Positions 25,691-34,166 of a DNA stretch of 34,166 nucleotides are shown here, piece by piece (position 1 is the first letter of the stretch; every line of letters begins with the position of its first letter). The stretch comes from Planctomycetaceae bacterium (lineage in GTDB: Bacteria; Planctomycetota; Planctomycetia; Planctomycetales; Planctomycetaceae): contig PBOJ01000052.1 of assembly GCA_002724315.1 (NCBI GenBank), positions 1 through 34,166 on the forward strand, written 5' to 3'. The notes beneath the pieces were generated by a model. It was not told where the DNA came from. It saw only the letters and a list, made by a program, of their open reading frames with translations, and ran no database searches. The translations under genes and the position numbers were made by a program.

Positions 25691-26965
25691 TCAAAGCAAT
25701 CCGGGAATCGGGGTCCCCTCGCAGTAGGCCATCGGTCGTCCGATCGGGGTGATCGTCTCCTTACCGTATTCGACACCCATCCGCGAAAGAATCGTGGCGA
25801 GCAGGTCGGCGATTTCAACTGGCCGTGTCGGTTTGCGTTTGCGGCCGGTGGGATCGGTGGCTCCCAGCACACGGCCGGCTGCCAGGCCTCCTCCTCCGAC
25901 AAGGCAACTGAAACCATGAGGCCAGTGGTCTCGTCCGTCGAGTGGATTGACCGTCGGAGTGCGGCCGAACTCGCCCAGTACAAGCACGATGGTCGAATCG
26001 AGCAGGTCGTGTTGCTTCAGATCAGTGATCAGTGCGAAGAGTGCCGGGTCGAGGATGCCGGCCTGTTCGCGATGGCCTTCGAAGTTGTTGGCGTGCGTGT
26101 CCCAGCCCGGCAGGGTCACCTCGATCGCTCGTACACCCGCTTGGACGAGTCGGCGAGCTACCAGGCAGCCGCGTCCAAAACGGCTGTCGCCGTAGAGATC
26201 GATGGTCGACCGGGATTCGTCGTCGAGGTCGAGCTGGAATGCTTTGAGTTGGTCGGCGTTCATCATGGCCAGGGCCCGGTCGATCATCAGCCGGTGTTGA
26301 GTTGCCCGGGCGGCCACGGTTCGACCGCGTCGGAACGTGCGGCTGACGACGTTCAGTCCGGCGAGCCTTCGTTGTTGACGGGTTTTGTCGGCCCGTGAAG
26401 CGATGTTTCTCAGGCGGCCACCTGGATTGTAGATCTTGTACGCGTCGTACTGGGCGCCGAGGAATCCTCCCCGAGCCGGTCGCTGGTCACTCCCCAGCGA
26501 GACGTGTTGCGGGATCGCGATGCCGGCGTTCCAGCGTTCCTTGGTGAGGATCGCTCCGAGGGAAGGGTGGGTCAGTGTCTGGTCAGGGCGGTAGCCGGTT
26601 TTGGCCAGGTAGACACCTCGGTGGTGATCACCTTCTCGTGAGACCAGGGAGCGGATGACACAGAGTTCGTTGATCACCTCGGCGGTCTGCGGGAAATCGG
26701 CAGCGATCTTCAGTCCCTTCAGCCGAGTGGCAACCGCCTTGGTCGGGCCGCCGATGGCGGAACCGGGGTGAGGATCCCATGTCTCGAGCTGGCTGGGACC
26801 GCCGGCCAGGAAGAGAGTGATCAGGGAAGTGGGGCGCTGGGAGCCGCGTCGTGCCGCGGCTCGGGTTTCGAGCGTGGGCAGCGAGAACCCGAGCCCGAGT
26901 GTCGCGAGGACCTGTTCGAGCCAGCGGCGTCGATCGGTCGCCGGAGAAATGATCATGTCCGACAT
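25691..26965 (-). CDS. DUF1501 domain protein
   Basis: This is a 424-aa protein of the DUF1501 family, a sulfatase/phosphatase-like fold widespread in planctomycetes. The family motifs appear in order: FLAGGPSQLETWDPHP, HHRGVYLAKTGY, LPGWDTHANNFEGHR, and GEFGRTPTVNPLDGRDHWPHGF followed by GRVLGATD. The Asp, His and Glu residues in these motifs resemble metal ligands of alkaline-phosphatase-superfamily enzymes, but no activity is established. The ATG at 26965 lies 4 bases after the upstream gene's stop; ATG 26956 is an alternative. The N-terminus has DRRRWLEQ followed by a hydrophobic stretch, a degenerate twin-arginine-like export signal. The pair DUF1549/DUF1553 plus DUF1501 is a recurrent planctomycete unit, and the two products probably act together outside the cytoplasm. 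Confidence 0.92.
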   Translation of the reverse strand: MSDMIISPATDRRRWLEQVLATLGLGFSLPTLETRAAARRGSQRPTSLITLFLAGGPSQLETWDPHPGSAIGGPTKAVATRLKGLKIAADFPQTAEVINELCVIRSLVSREGDHHRGVYLAKTGYRPDQTLTHPSLGAILTKERWNAGIAIPQHVSLGSDQRPARGGFLGAQYDAYKIYNPGGRLRNIASRADKTRQQRRLAGLNVVSRTFRRGRTVAARATQHRLMIDRALAMMNADQLKAFQLDLDDESRSTIDLYGDSRFGRGCLVARRLVQAGVRAIEVTLPGWDTHANNFEGHREQAGILDPALFALITDLKQHDLLDSTIVLVLGEFGRTPTVNPLDGRDHWPHGFSCLVGGGGLAAGRVLGATDPTGRKRKPTRPVEIADLLATILSRMGVEYGKETITPIGRPMAYCEGTPIPGLL

Positions 26966-26969
26966 GATG

Positions 26970-28616
26970 CTAGTGGTTCCACGAGAATTCGGGCGAGTTG
27001 AACAGGGTCCAGAAGATGTCTTCGACAGCCTGTTCCCTTTGTTCACCACGGGTGCCGGTCAGCCATTCGCCCAGGACCTCGGATTCTTCCGCTGCCGGCT
27101 GGCGTCCCAGGCAGACTTCGAAGCAGGTTCTCAGGCATAGCGCGTTGTCTTCAACCGTGGCCCTGGCGATTGTCGTGGTGGCACTGAAGAGGCCGGGCTG
27201 GATCAGTTCGCGGGCCAATTCGCCGTTCATTCGCAACAATGCCTGGGGAATCGTCCCGGTTTGCTCGGACAACTCGTCGTCGCCAAGGTCCCCGTATTCC
27301 TCCACGAAGTTCTGTTCACCAAAGAACCGACGGGCGCGGGTGAAGAGGTGGGAGTGTCGATCGATGGTCTTGATGGAGCCGGCCTGCAGCATCGCGCCGA
27401 TGATCTGTTCGGGGCGGAGGCGGATCAGTGGGAAGATCGCCCAGGCTTCTTCCTGCCGTCTCAGTTCTTCGGAGGTCATTTCGCCAGGGGAAGACTGACG
27501 GGCTTGGGGGTTGGGGCGAGAATCCAGTCGGAAGGGGCGGCTGGCGGCGATGACGTGCACCAGCCACTTGAGGCTGCGACGGTGGTCGCGGAAGTCGTGG
27601 GCGACCAAATCCAACGGGACGGTGGCCGGGTCTCCCGGGTCGGGAAGATCGTCGACGGGTGCGCGGAAGGGGCGGCCAAACATCAGGCCCCAGAGTCGGT
27701 TGACGATCGCGCGATCGAAACGCTCGTTCCGTTCATCGGTCAGCCAAGCGGCAAACCTCTGACGGGTTGTTCCCTTGCCCGGGAGCCACTCACTGCCGAA
27801 GGGCACCGAGGGCGGGACGACCCGGGGCGTATCGTCCGCGTGGTCGGTCACCTGGAACGGGCGATCGATGTCGTCGTCGATCCCCAGTGGAGTGAATCGG
27901 ACGGGAGAGAAGAAGGCCGCCAGGCCTTGGAAGTGGGCCTGTTTCCAGCGGGGGTCGAAAAAGTGGTCGTGGCACTGGGCACAGTCAATTCGCTGACCGA
28001 GAAACGCCCGGACCGATCGGCCGGCCAGTTGCTCCGCATCGATTTCCTCGTCGATCTGCGCGATTGTGATGAAGTTGGTCTCGGGATTTCCGGTCGGCAG
28101 GCCACGGCCACTGACCATGTCAGTGACGACGCGATCCCACGGTCGATCGGCCGCGATTTGTGCGGCCAGCCATGCATGGAATCGGTCCCGGCGGAACGCC
28201 AGAAAAGGGCCCTCGTCGGCACCGACCAGGGCCCGACCCAATCGCTCCGACAGGTAGGTCGGACAGCGGTTGTCGGTCAGAAGTCTCTGTGTCCATCGCT
28301 CGAGTTTCTGGGGGCGACCGTCAGTGTCGAACTCTCGGATTTCCTCCAGGGACGGCACTGTACCGTGGAGGGCCAGCGAGAGCCGCCTGAGAATCGCCAG
28401 TGGGGGCGCGGTGGTCGCCGGCGTGATGTGCTCGGAGGACCATCGCTCCGCAAACCACTGGTCGATCTTCGAGGTGGTGAGATCGACGGCGAACCGTTTG
28501 GGTACCGTGGCCGGGGTCGAAAGGTTCACGGTGTTTCGACTGGAAATGCCCCGGATCGTTGCCAGTAAGGCGGCGACGACCAAGAGCAGCGGGACCAGAC
28601 GACGGAGCACTGTCAT
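26970..28616 (-). CDS. DUF1549/DUF1553 domain protein with CxxCH motif
   Basis: This is a 548-aa protein. The ATG at 28616 begins a signal/anchor segment (hydrophobic residues about 7-22). The DUF1549 domain covers about residues 45-260 and contains CAQCH (Cys212-His216), a heme-c-type CxxCH sequence normal for this family (QCAQCHDH pattern). DUF1553 covers about residues 300-540: RFAAWLTDERNERFDRAIVNRLWGLMFGR and LVAHDFRDHRRSLKWLVHVIAASRPFR. Most family members are 700-1000 aa with an extra planctomycete cytochrome domain (PSCyt1); that domain is absent here. Role unknown, presumably periplasmic. Its stop is 4 bases from the DUF1501 start, so they form an operon. It is divergent from a polytopic membrane protein gene. 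Confidence 0.9.
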   Translation of the reverse strand: MTVLRRLVPLLLVVAALLATIRGISSRNTVNLSTPATVPKRFAVDLTTSKIDQWFAERWSSEHITPATTAPPLAILRRLSLALHGTVPSLEEIREFDTDGRPQKLERWTQRLLTDNRCPTYLSERLGRALVGADEGPFLAFRRDRFHAWLAAQIAADRPWDRVVTDMVSGRGLPTGNPETNFITIAQIDEEIDAEQLAGRSVRAFLGQRIDCAQCHDHFFDPRWKQAHFQGLAAFFSPVRFTPLGIDDDIDRPFQVTDHADDTPRVVPPSVPFGSEWLPGKGTTRQRFAAWLTDERNERFDRAIVNRLWGLMFGRPFRAPVDDLPDPGDPATVPLDLVAHDFRDHRRSLKWLVHVIAASRPFRLDSRPNPQARQSSPGEMTSEELRRQEEAWAIFPLIRLRPEQIIGAMLQAGSIKTIDRHSHLFTRARRFFGEQNFVEEYGDLGDDELSEQTGTIPQALLRMNGELARELIQPGLFSATTTIARATVEDNALCLRTCFEVCLGRQPAAEESEVLGEWLTGTRGEQREQAVEDIFWTLFNSPEFSWNH

Positions 28617-28806
28617 GTGGTCGATTGTCTCGCCTGTGTCCCGCACTGGCAAGACGTTCTCTGATCCTGTTCTCCGGTCGACTGGTCTGGCTGTTTCGGG
28701 GAGCGAGAGAGTAGAAATGGACGACAGGACGATGACGGTGCTCGTTGACGCGAGCCTTGGACTCGGCCTCGTGAAATCCCAGGTCTCGCTGAGGGTCGAT
28801 ACAGCG

Positions 28807-29997
28807 ATGTCGGCTCAACCCTCCACACTGTCCGTCACAACCGAGGGCCTCGTGTTGTTGCCCGAGGACAAGTTGGGGGAGGTGCTTCGGTGCCCCAACA
28901 TTCTGCAGCATCCGCTGCGAGCCACCGGCTGGCTGATTCGCATGCTGTTCGGGCTGTTCAGCCTGATATTGCTGTTGGCGGTAATCGCAGCGATACCGGT
29001 GGTCAATGTTCTGGCTCTGGGCTATCTGCTGGAGGTTGAAGGGCGGATGGGCCGAACCGGGAAGTTGCGGTTTGCGTTTCCCCTGCTGGAGATAGCCCCG
29101 CGGTTCGGTGCGATCGTGGCGGGCTTGTCGGGTTGGCTGATTCCGGTCTGGATCTTGACCGAGATCCTGGCCGACTACCGCCTGATTGCTCCGGAAAGTG
29201 AAGCGACGACAGCTCTGGAATCGGCGCATACGGTGGCTGTTGTGATGGTGACCGTCCACTTGCTGTTGTCACTGGCCCGTGGCGGCAGTTTCGGGTGTTT
29301 TGTGCGGCCGTTGAAGAACCTGCTGTGGCTGATCGGCCAATTGCGGCGAGGCGGATATTTCGAGCGGGCCGAGAAACACGTTCGCGATTTCGTGTTCGAG
29401 ATGAGGATGGGCCACCACTTCTGGCTGGGACTGCGGGGCCTGGTGGGAGGACTGACCTGGCTCGTGATTCCCACTGCGATGTTCGGGGTCTACAGCCAGG
29501 TTGACCAGATCGGTCAACTGGTGGTGACCCTGGTGGGGGGCATGATGCTGGTGTTGGCCTTGGCGTGGGTGCCGTTTCTGCAGGCGCGTTTGGCGACCGA
29601 AAACCGGATGCGGGCGATGTTCGAACTGGGGGCGATTCGCGAGTTGTTCTGCCGTTCGCCGTTGTGCTGGTTCATCGTGATCACGATCACCTCCGCTCTG
29701 TCTTTGCCCCTGTACCTGTTCAAGATCTACCTGCTGCCCGCTGATGCGATGTGGATGACGACCCTGGTCTTCATCGTGACGATCTACCCGGCACGGTTGA
29801 TGACCGGTTGGGCTTACCACCGGGCCACGAAACGACCTCGCCGGTCGTTCTGGGCGTGGCGGTGGTTGTGTCGGCTGATGATGCTGCCGTTGTTGAGCTT
29901 TTACGTGTTTCTGCTGTTCTTCACACCGTTGTTCAGTGAGCACGGCAAGCGGGTGTTGTTCGAGCACCACGTGCTGCTGCTGCCAGTGCCCTTTTAG
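28807..29997 (+). CDS. Polytopic membrane protein, about eight helices
   Basis: This is a 396-aa protein from ATG 28807. A start at 28717 (426 aa), preceded by a purine-rich GAGCGAGAGAG, is also possible; 28807 has GAGGG 11 bases upstream and a cleaner N-terminus. A short cytoplasmic segment (DKLGEVLRCPNILQHPLRA) precedes hydrophobic helices at about residues 41-72, 101-122, 136-152, 198-225, 231-256, 280-305, 308-332 and 350-375. The cytoplasmic loops carry Arg/Lys clusters (RRGGYFERAEKHVRDF; HRATKRPRR). I do not recognise a transporter or enzyme motif. The 190 bases before it separate it from the divergent DUF1549 gene and must hold promoters for both; I see no convincing -35/-10 pair. An EF-G-like gene follows after 139 bases. 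Confidence 0.8.
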   Translation: MSAQPSTLSVTTEGLVLLPEDKLGEVLRCPNILQHPLRATGWLIRMLFGLFSLILLLAVIAAIPVVNVLALGYLLEVEGRMGRTGKLRFAFPLLEIAPRFGAIVAGLSGWLIPVWILTEILADYRLIAPESEATTALESAHTVAVVMVTVHLLLSLARGGSFGCFVRPLKNLLWLIGQLRRGGYFERAEKHVRDFVFEMRMGHHFWLGLRGLVGGLTWLVIPTAMFGVYSQVDQIGQLVVTLVGGMMLVLALAWVPFLQARLATENRMRAMFELGAIRELFCRSPLCWFIVITITSALSLPLYLFKIYLLPADAMWMTTLVFIVTIYPARLMTGWAYHRATKRPRRSFWAWRWLCRLMMLPLLSFYVFLLFFTPLFSEHGKRVLFEHHVLLLPVPF

Positions 29998-30138
29998 GGT
30001 TGGTGGCCGGGTTGTACCCTGCCGGTAGCGAAGCGGATGTGGATCACTTATCATCGGCAGGTTCAGCGTGGTGCAGTCGGTTTTCGGTAGCTGCACCGCT
30101 TCTCCGGCAATTTCCTCCAGTAGCAAGAAGCGACAGCG

Positions 30139-32250
30139 ATGCCCGATGTAACGACACAGAATATTCGCAATGTGGCACTGGTGGGGCATGGGGCGACTGG
30201 CAAGACAACTCTTGCCGATTTGTTCCTCTTCAAGGCCGGCGTCGCGTCCCGGGCCGGTTCGGTCGACGATGGCAGCAGCCTGCTTGACACCGATGACGAG
30301 GAAAAGGGGCGCAAGTCGAGCATCACCTCAACGGTCATCCAGTTCGACCACGGCGGCAAACGGTTGCAGGTGATCGACACACCCGGGTTTCCCGATTTCA
30401 TCGGCCAGATGGTTGGTGCCCTGTCGGCGGTTGAGACCGCCGTGGTGGTGATCAGTGCTGGAGCAGGGATCGAGGTCAACGCGCGTCGGGCGTTCAACGC
30501 CGCAGGTGATGCCGGGTTGGGTCGGATGATCCTGATCAACAAGTGCGACGTGGACAACGTGCAGTTTGAAGAACTGGTTGGAGAGATCCAGGAGACATTC
30601 GGGCACAGTTGTGTGCCGCTGACTCTGCCGGTCGGCATCGGCAGCGAGTTTTCCGGAGTGGTCAGCACATTGGACCTGCCCGACGAAGTTCCCGGCGATG
30701 TCGGGATGGATCCGGCCGAGGTCAACCAGTCGTTGATGGACGCGATTGTCGAAGCCGACGAGGAATTGATGGAGCGGTATCTTGAGGGTGAAGAACTCTC
30801 GGGGGCCGAATTGTCGGCCGGTGTCAGCACCGCGATCGCTTCGGGCACGCTGATCCCGATTTTCTGTGCGAGTTCGAAGACAGAAGTCGGCGTCGATGAA
30901 CTCCTGGACGCTCTGGCCAGTTGCACTCTGGCTCCCGGCGACGTTTCCCGTTCGATGAACTCCGGTGAGGAGGAGGTCGTGGTTGATGCCGGAGGGGATA
31001 CGTTGGTGGGGCAGGTCTTTAAGACCCGGATCGATCCGTTCGTCTCGAAGATGAGCTTCATCCGGGTCTTCTCCGGAACCCTGAAAAAGGATTCGTCGGT
31101 CAACGTTCCCCGCCTGGGCAAGCCGGTCAAGATCGGTCAGTTGCTCTCGGTCAACGGGGCCGAACAGGAGAACGTCGACCAGGCGGTGGCCGGCCAGATC
31201 GTGGCCCTGGTCAAGATGGAAGACCTGAAGGTCTCCGACACTCTGGCTGATGACAACGGGACCAAGCTGCCGTTGATCGTGTTTCCTCAGCCGATGGTGG
31301 GCTTGGCTGTCGAGCCCAAGAGTCAGGCCGACCAGACGAAGATCTCCGGCGCACTGCAGAAAATCGAAGACGAGGATCCGACGTTCCGGGTGGACCGCGA
31401 AGCCCAGACCAAGGAGATGGTCATGAGGGGGATGAGCGAGTTGCATCTGCAGGTGATCGAGAACCGGATGGCCAGTCGGGACAAGGTCGAGGTCGTGACC
31501 CGTGCTCCGAAGATCCCCTATCGTGAAACGGTCAGCGGTTCGAGCGAAGGCAGTTACCGTCACAAGAAGCAGACCGGTGGTGCCGGCCAGTTTGCCGAAG
31601 TCCATTTCAAGGTCGCCAGCCTGACGCAGGAGTTCGGCGAGCCGGACGAATTCTTCGTCAAGGCCAACTTCGAGAACCTCAGGGCATTCAGCTACGACGA
31701 TGAACACAACTTCTGCTTTATCGATCGCGTGACGGGCGGGTCGGTTCCGAACAACTTCATCCCGGCCGTCGAGAAGGGGATCCGCGAACGGATGGAGCAA
31801 GGGGTGATTGCCGGTTACCAGGTGCAGGACTGCACCTGCGAGCTGTTCTTCGGGAAGGATCACCCGGTTGACAGCAACGAGACGGCGTTCAAGACGGCCG
31901 CCAACCGATGCTTCCGCGAGGTGTTCCAGCAGGCCAACCCGGTTCTGCTCGAGCCGATCGTGCAACTGGAAATCACCGTGCCCGATGCGCACCTGGGTGA
32001 CATCACCAGTGACCTGAACACCCGTCGCGGACGGATGGAAGGAATGGACAACGCCGGTGGAGGTTTCCAGGTCGTCAAGGCCAAGGTGCCGTTGGCCGAA
32101 GTGACCACCTATTCGCGGTCACTTTCGAGCATGACCGGCGGCCAGGGATCCTACACCTACGAAATCAGCCACTACGAGCCGGTGCCACCCCAGGAGCAGG
32201 GCAAGATCGTTGCCGCTTCGAAACGGCGGGACGACGACGAGGACGAATAG
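30139..32250 (+). CDS. Elongation factor G paralogue (EF-G2-like translational GTPase)
   Basis: This 703-aa protein has the EF-G length and five-domain order. GTPase motifs are G1 GHGATGKTT (residues 16-24), G3 DTPGFPDF (80-87) and G4 NKCD (134-137). Domains II to V follow, with RGMSELHLQVI and YRHKKQTGGAGQFAEVH in III/IV and the domain V pattern DLNTRRGRMEGMD. The P-loop GHxxxGKTTL and the variant switch I (EEKGRKSSITS in place of ERGITI) match the EF-G2/EF-G-II branch rather than housekeeping FusA. The switch II His of canonical DTPGH, needed for ribosome-stimulated GTP hydrolysis, is Phe84 here. It binds GTP and probably the ribosome; whether it translocates, recycles or regulates is unknown. 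The C-terminus is acidic (DDDEDE). The start lacks a Shine-Dalgarno. The 139-base upstream gap shows no clear promoter. Confidence 0.9.
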   Translation: MPDVTTQNIRNVALVGHGATGKTTLADLFLFKAGVASRAGSVDDGSSLLDTDDEEKGRKSSITSTVIQFDHGGKRLQVIDTPGFPDFIGQMVGALSAVETAVVVISAGAGIEVNARRAFNAAGDAGLGRMILINKCDVDNVQFEELVGEIQETFGHSCVPLTLPVGIGSEFSGVVSTLDLPDEVPGDVGMDPAEVNQSLMDAIVEADEELMERYLEGEELSGAELSAGVSTAIASGTLIPIFCASSKTEVGVDELLDALASCTLAPGDVSRSMNSGEEEVVVDAGGDTLVGQVFKTRIDPFVSKMSFIRVFSGTLKKDSSVNVPRLGKPVKIGQLLSVNGAEQENVDQAVAGQIVALVKMEDLKVSDTLADDNGTKLPLIVFPQPMVGLAVEPKSQADQTKISGALQKIEDEDPTFRVDREAQTKEMVMRGMSELHLQVIENRMASRDKVEVVTRAPKIPYRETVSGSSEGSYRHKKQTGGAGQFAEVHFKVASLTQEFGEPDEFFVKANFENLRAFSYDDEHNFCFIDRVTGGSVPNNFIPAVEKGIRERMEQGVIAGYQVQDCTCELFFGKDHPVDSNETAFKTAANRCFREVFQQANPVLLEPIVQLEITVPDAHLGDITSDLNTRRGRMEGMDNAGGGFQVVKAKVPLAEVTTYSRSLSSMTGGQGSYTYEISHYEPVPPQEQGKIVAASKRRDDDEDE

Positions 32251-32267
32251 CGAGGCCGACTCGGGAC

Positions 32268-34166
32268 TCACTTCCGCTTCCGTCGTCTCCGCATGATCGA
32301 TCGCTGCCAGGTCGCGAGCTGGTGCGCGATCGCCCGGGGAGTCAGCCCGGCAGCCGCCCGGGGTCTTGACGGGCTTGGCCGACGGTCGATTTCCTGCTCG
32401 AGTTTCTGCAGCCACGGTGGAACATCGATTCCCGAACCGTGTGTTTCATCAAGGTACCGGTCGACTTCGACCTGCAACTGGGCGAAGGCCATCGACGGAA
32501 ATCGCCGGGCCCTCGCGTCGGCGCGAGCCGCCTCGACCAACGCCCGCATTCGGTTGACTGCCAGCGGTCTCAGGAAACGTTCGGCCAGCCTGTCGGTCAG
32601 TCCGGGCAGTCTCATTCCCCAAAGCGATTCGAGTTCGGCGAGTCGCTGGAGATGGCCCTCGGCGTGTTGTCGAACACCTCGGCCACAGATCTCCTCCCAT
32701 GCGGTGGCCAGCCACGGTCGCGGCCCTTGTGCGAGGACCTCGTGAGCAATCTCCGACGGTGCGAAGTTCCAAGCGTCACGGTCATAGGCAGCTTCGAGTC
32801 GCAGGAAGTCGAGCAGGCAATGGATCTTGTCACCGTAGTCGGACTGCGTGGTTGTGGTGTTGTATTCGATGAAACGGTAGTAGCGGTCAATGATCGTCTG
32901 GTAAATCATCTGGAGGATGTGCGAGGCCTGCTCGCGATCAAGGTTTCCGGCTTGCAGGTCGTTGACCAGCAGGCTCTCGGCCAGCGGATCTTCGGCCACT
33001 TCGGATTCGAGATGCTCCAGCAGCCAGTCGGTCCCCTGGTGGAGGATCGTGCGGATATGTCCCAGGGTCAACTTGGGGGCGGCGAACAGTTCGCTGCCGT
33101 AGTTGGCAATGAATTCCCGCACGTCCTCCCAGATGTCTTCGGGTTCGATTGCCTCGGCGGCAGCCAGTCTCGTCCGGCTGCTGTGTCGCAACCACGAGAC
33201 CTGGAATCGATCGACAAGTTGCCCGAAGATCTGCAGCAGGCCCTGGTCCCGGTTGAGACCCGATTGCGAGCGACGGCGGTCGGGGCGGCGATCACGGCGA
33301 GAGTGGCGGGGCCGTGGACGCTTCTGACGCGGTGGGGTTCCCGGAATGTCGCGGCGGGGACGTCGTGCGTGCGTCTGGGGCCAGTCGTGGACCGAGTGAC
33401 AGACGGCCTCGAGAGTGTGGCGAAGTGCCAGGCGGAACAGGCGGTCGAACTCGGTCACCGCTGCGCCATCGGGGCGAGATGTCCGCTCCATGCGGTAGGC
33501 GGTTCTCAGGACCTGTGAGGTTTCCCGCAGCAGGCCGAGTTTTGGCAGGTGTTCGACCAGGAACTGCAGGTCGGCATGTCGGGTCCGCGCGGCGAGCATC
33601 GAGTGGGGATCGCCGTCGGCATCCAGGGGGACATACAGCAGTGGTTGGCGGGCCAGTCGCCGCAGCACCACCGGAAGGGCCTGCCGGATTGTTGCCGTGT
33701 CACCGTGGATCACCGCACCGGTCAAAAGACGCCACAATCGGTGTTCCCGGCGGTCGGTGTCAGTGGTCTCGGTCGGCAAGAGTCCCCGCAACATCAACTC
33801 GGCCCGTCTTGCCTGCACGTGGACGGCCATCACCAGTTGAAGCAGTTCGTACTTGGTTTGAAGCTGGATATCGAATTCGATGCCCGAGTCGGACTGGGCT
33901 GACGGCGTGGGGATCGGATGTTGCCAGATCGCGTCCAGCAGTCCCAGCAATTCCTCCTGCACCGTGCGGGCGTGTTCGGTCCAACTCCGGGCCTTGTCGG
34001 GGTCGAGATCCGGCATCAGTGGGGCACCGGCAACCAGTTGTTGCCAAAGTCGTGCGATGGACTCGAGGAATCTCAGGCGGGGCACCAGTTCGCGGTACAA
34101 CGATTCGAACTCGGTCGCACCGGGCAAATACCCCTCGTCGAGCAACTCGGCGTCGAACCCGTCGTC
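32268..34166 (-). CDS. Hypothetical protein with Arg-rich central linker, 5' partial
   Basis: The frame is open from the right edge down to TGA at 32268-32270, giving 632 visible residues; the true start lies beyond the window. A TTG at 34145 could be read as a start, but coding continues past it. I do not recognise a family. Two mainly alpha-helical regions are separated by an Arg/Pro-rich linker (about 33262-33375). The N-terminal part has many Leu/Glu/Arg helices. The C-terminal part contains several Trp-rich helices (NFAPSEIAHEVLAQGPRPW; ATAWEEICGRG) and ends in a very basic tail (MRRRRKRK). No signal peptide or membrane helix appears in the visible part. The basic linker and tail suggest a nucleic-acid or acidic-surface interaction, as inference only. 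It is convergent with the EF-G paralogue, 17 bases apart. Confidence 0.7.
   Translation of the reverse strand, partial: DDGFDAELLDEGYLPGATEFESLYRELVPRLRFLESIARLWQQLVAGAPLMPDLDPDKARSWTEHARTVQEELLGLLDAIWQHPIPTPSAQSDSGIEFDIQLQTKYELLQLVMAVHVQARRAELMLRGLLPTETTDTDRREHRLWRLLTGAVIHGDTATIRQALPVVLRRLARQPLLYVPLDADGDPHSMLAARTRHADLQFLVEHLPKLGLLRETSQVLRTAYRMERTSRPDGAAVTEFDRLFRLALRHTLEAVCHSVHDWPQTHARRPRRDIPGTPPRQKRPRPRHSRRDRRPDRRRSQSGLNRDQGLLQIFGQLVDRFQVSWLRHSSRTRLAAAEAIEPEDIWEDVREFIANYGSELFAAPKLTLGHIRTILHQGTDWLLEHLESEVAEDPLAESLLVNDLQAGNLDREQASHILQMIYQTIIDRYYRFIEYNTTTTQSDYGDKIHCLLDFLRLEAAYDRDAWNFAPSEIAHEVLAQGPRPWLATAWEEICGRGVRQHAEGHLQRLAELESLWGMRLPGLTDRLAERFLRPLAVNRMRALVEAARADARARRFPSMAFAQLQVEVDRYLDETHGSGIDVPPWLQKLEQEIDRRPSPSRPRAAAGLTPRAIAHQLATWQRSIMRRRRKRK

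Noticed and set aside
30012..30054. TTGTAC and TATCAT as a possible promoter for the EF-G paralogue
   Set aside because: The spacing of about 31 bases is far too long for a sigma-70-type promoter.
30328..31992. 554-codon - strand frame opposite the EF-G paralogue
   Set aside because: Antisense to a complete translational GTPase; His/Leu/Asp-rich shadow without motifs.

Overview
The window is about 34 kb of GC-rich (roughly 60%+ by eye), densely coding chromosomal DNA, almost certainly from a planctomycete. The diagnostic markers are an adjacent DUF1549/DUF1553 and DUF1501 gene pair (families expanded in Planctomycetes), an NPCBM-domain secreted protein, a twin-arginine Gfo/Idh/MocA oxidoreductase with the typical planctomycete C-terminus, giant secreted/membrane proteins, an EF-G paralogue, and frequent starts without a Shine-Dalgarno. 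I saw no tRNA, rRNA, CRISPR, insertion sequence, phage gene or origin. No gene-free stretch exceeds about 190 bases.

Region 1 (1-7141, + strand) looks like one operon of exported proteins. It holds the 3' part of a Lys/Gly/Asp-repeat coiled-coil protein, a protein with four tandem beta repeats plus an NPCBM domain, and three consecutive trypsin-fold (S1C/HtrA-like) PDZ proteins joined by ATGA/TGATG overlaps. The first protease has a full His-Asp-Ser triad. The second has lost the serine (Gly instead). The third has lost all three residues and carries two PDZ domains and a C-terminal alpha/beta-hydrolase (esterase-like) domain with its own intact Ser-Asp-His candidates.

Region 2 (7184-16278, - strand, convergent with region 1) encodes two giant envelope proteins of 1162 and 1869 aa, coupled by an ATGA overlap. 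Each ectodomain is beta-rich and followed by a multi-helix membrane segment. The 1869-aa protein looks like two such modules fused, with a signal-peptide-like segment in the middle. Regions 1 and 2 together are the most interesting part: a probable cell-envelope locus with one active protease, two pseudoproteases and large surface proteins, for which I know no described system.

Region 3 (16397-21366, - strand) is metabolic: a Gfo/Idh/MocA oxidoreductase overlapping a PYROXD2/phytoene-desaturase-like FAD oxidoreductase, then a D-2-hydroxyacid dehydrogenase followed by an inositol-monophosphatase-family enzyme. A 77-aa two-helix membrane protein (21499-21732, +) sits between this block and the next.

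Region 4 (21742-28616, - strand) holds, in transcription order, the DUF1549/DUF1553 and DUF1501 pair, prephenate dehydrogenase (tyrA) and a PurS-PurS-PurL fusion (purL). Region 5 (28807-34166) has a polytopic membrane protein and an EF-G paralogue on +, then an unrecognised protein on - running off the right edge.
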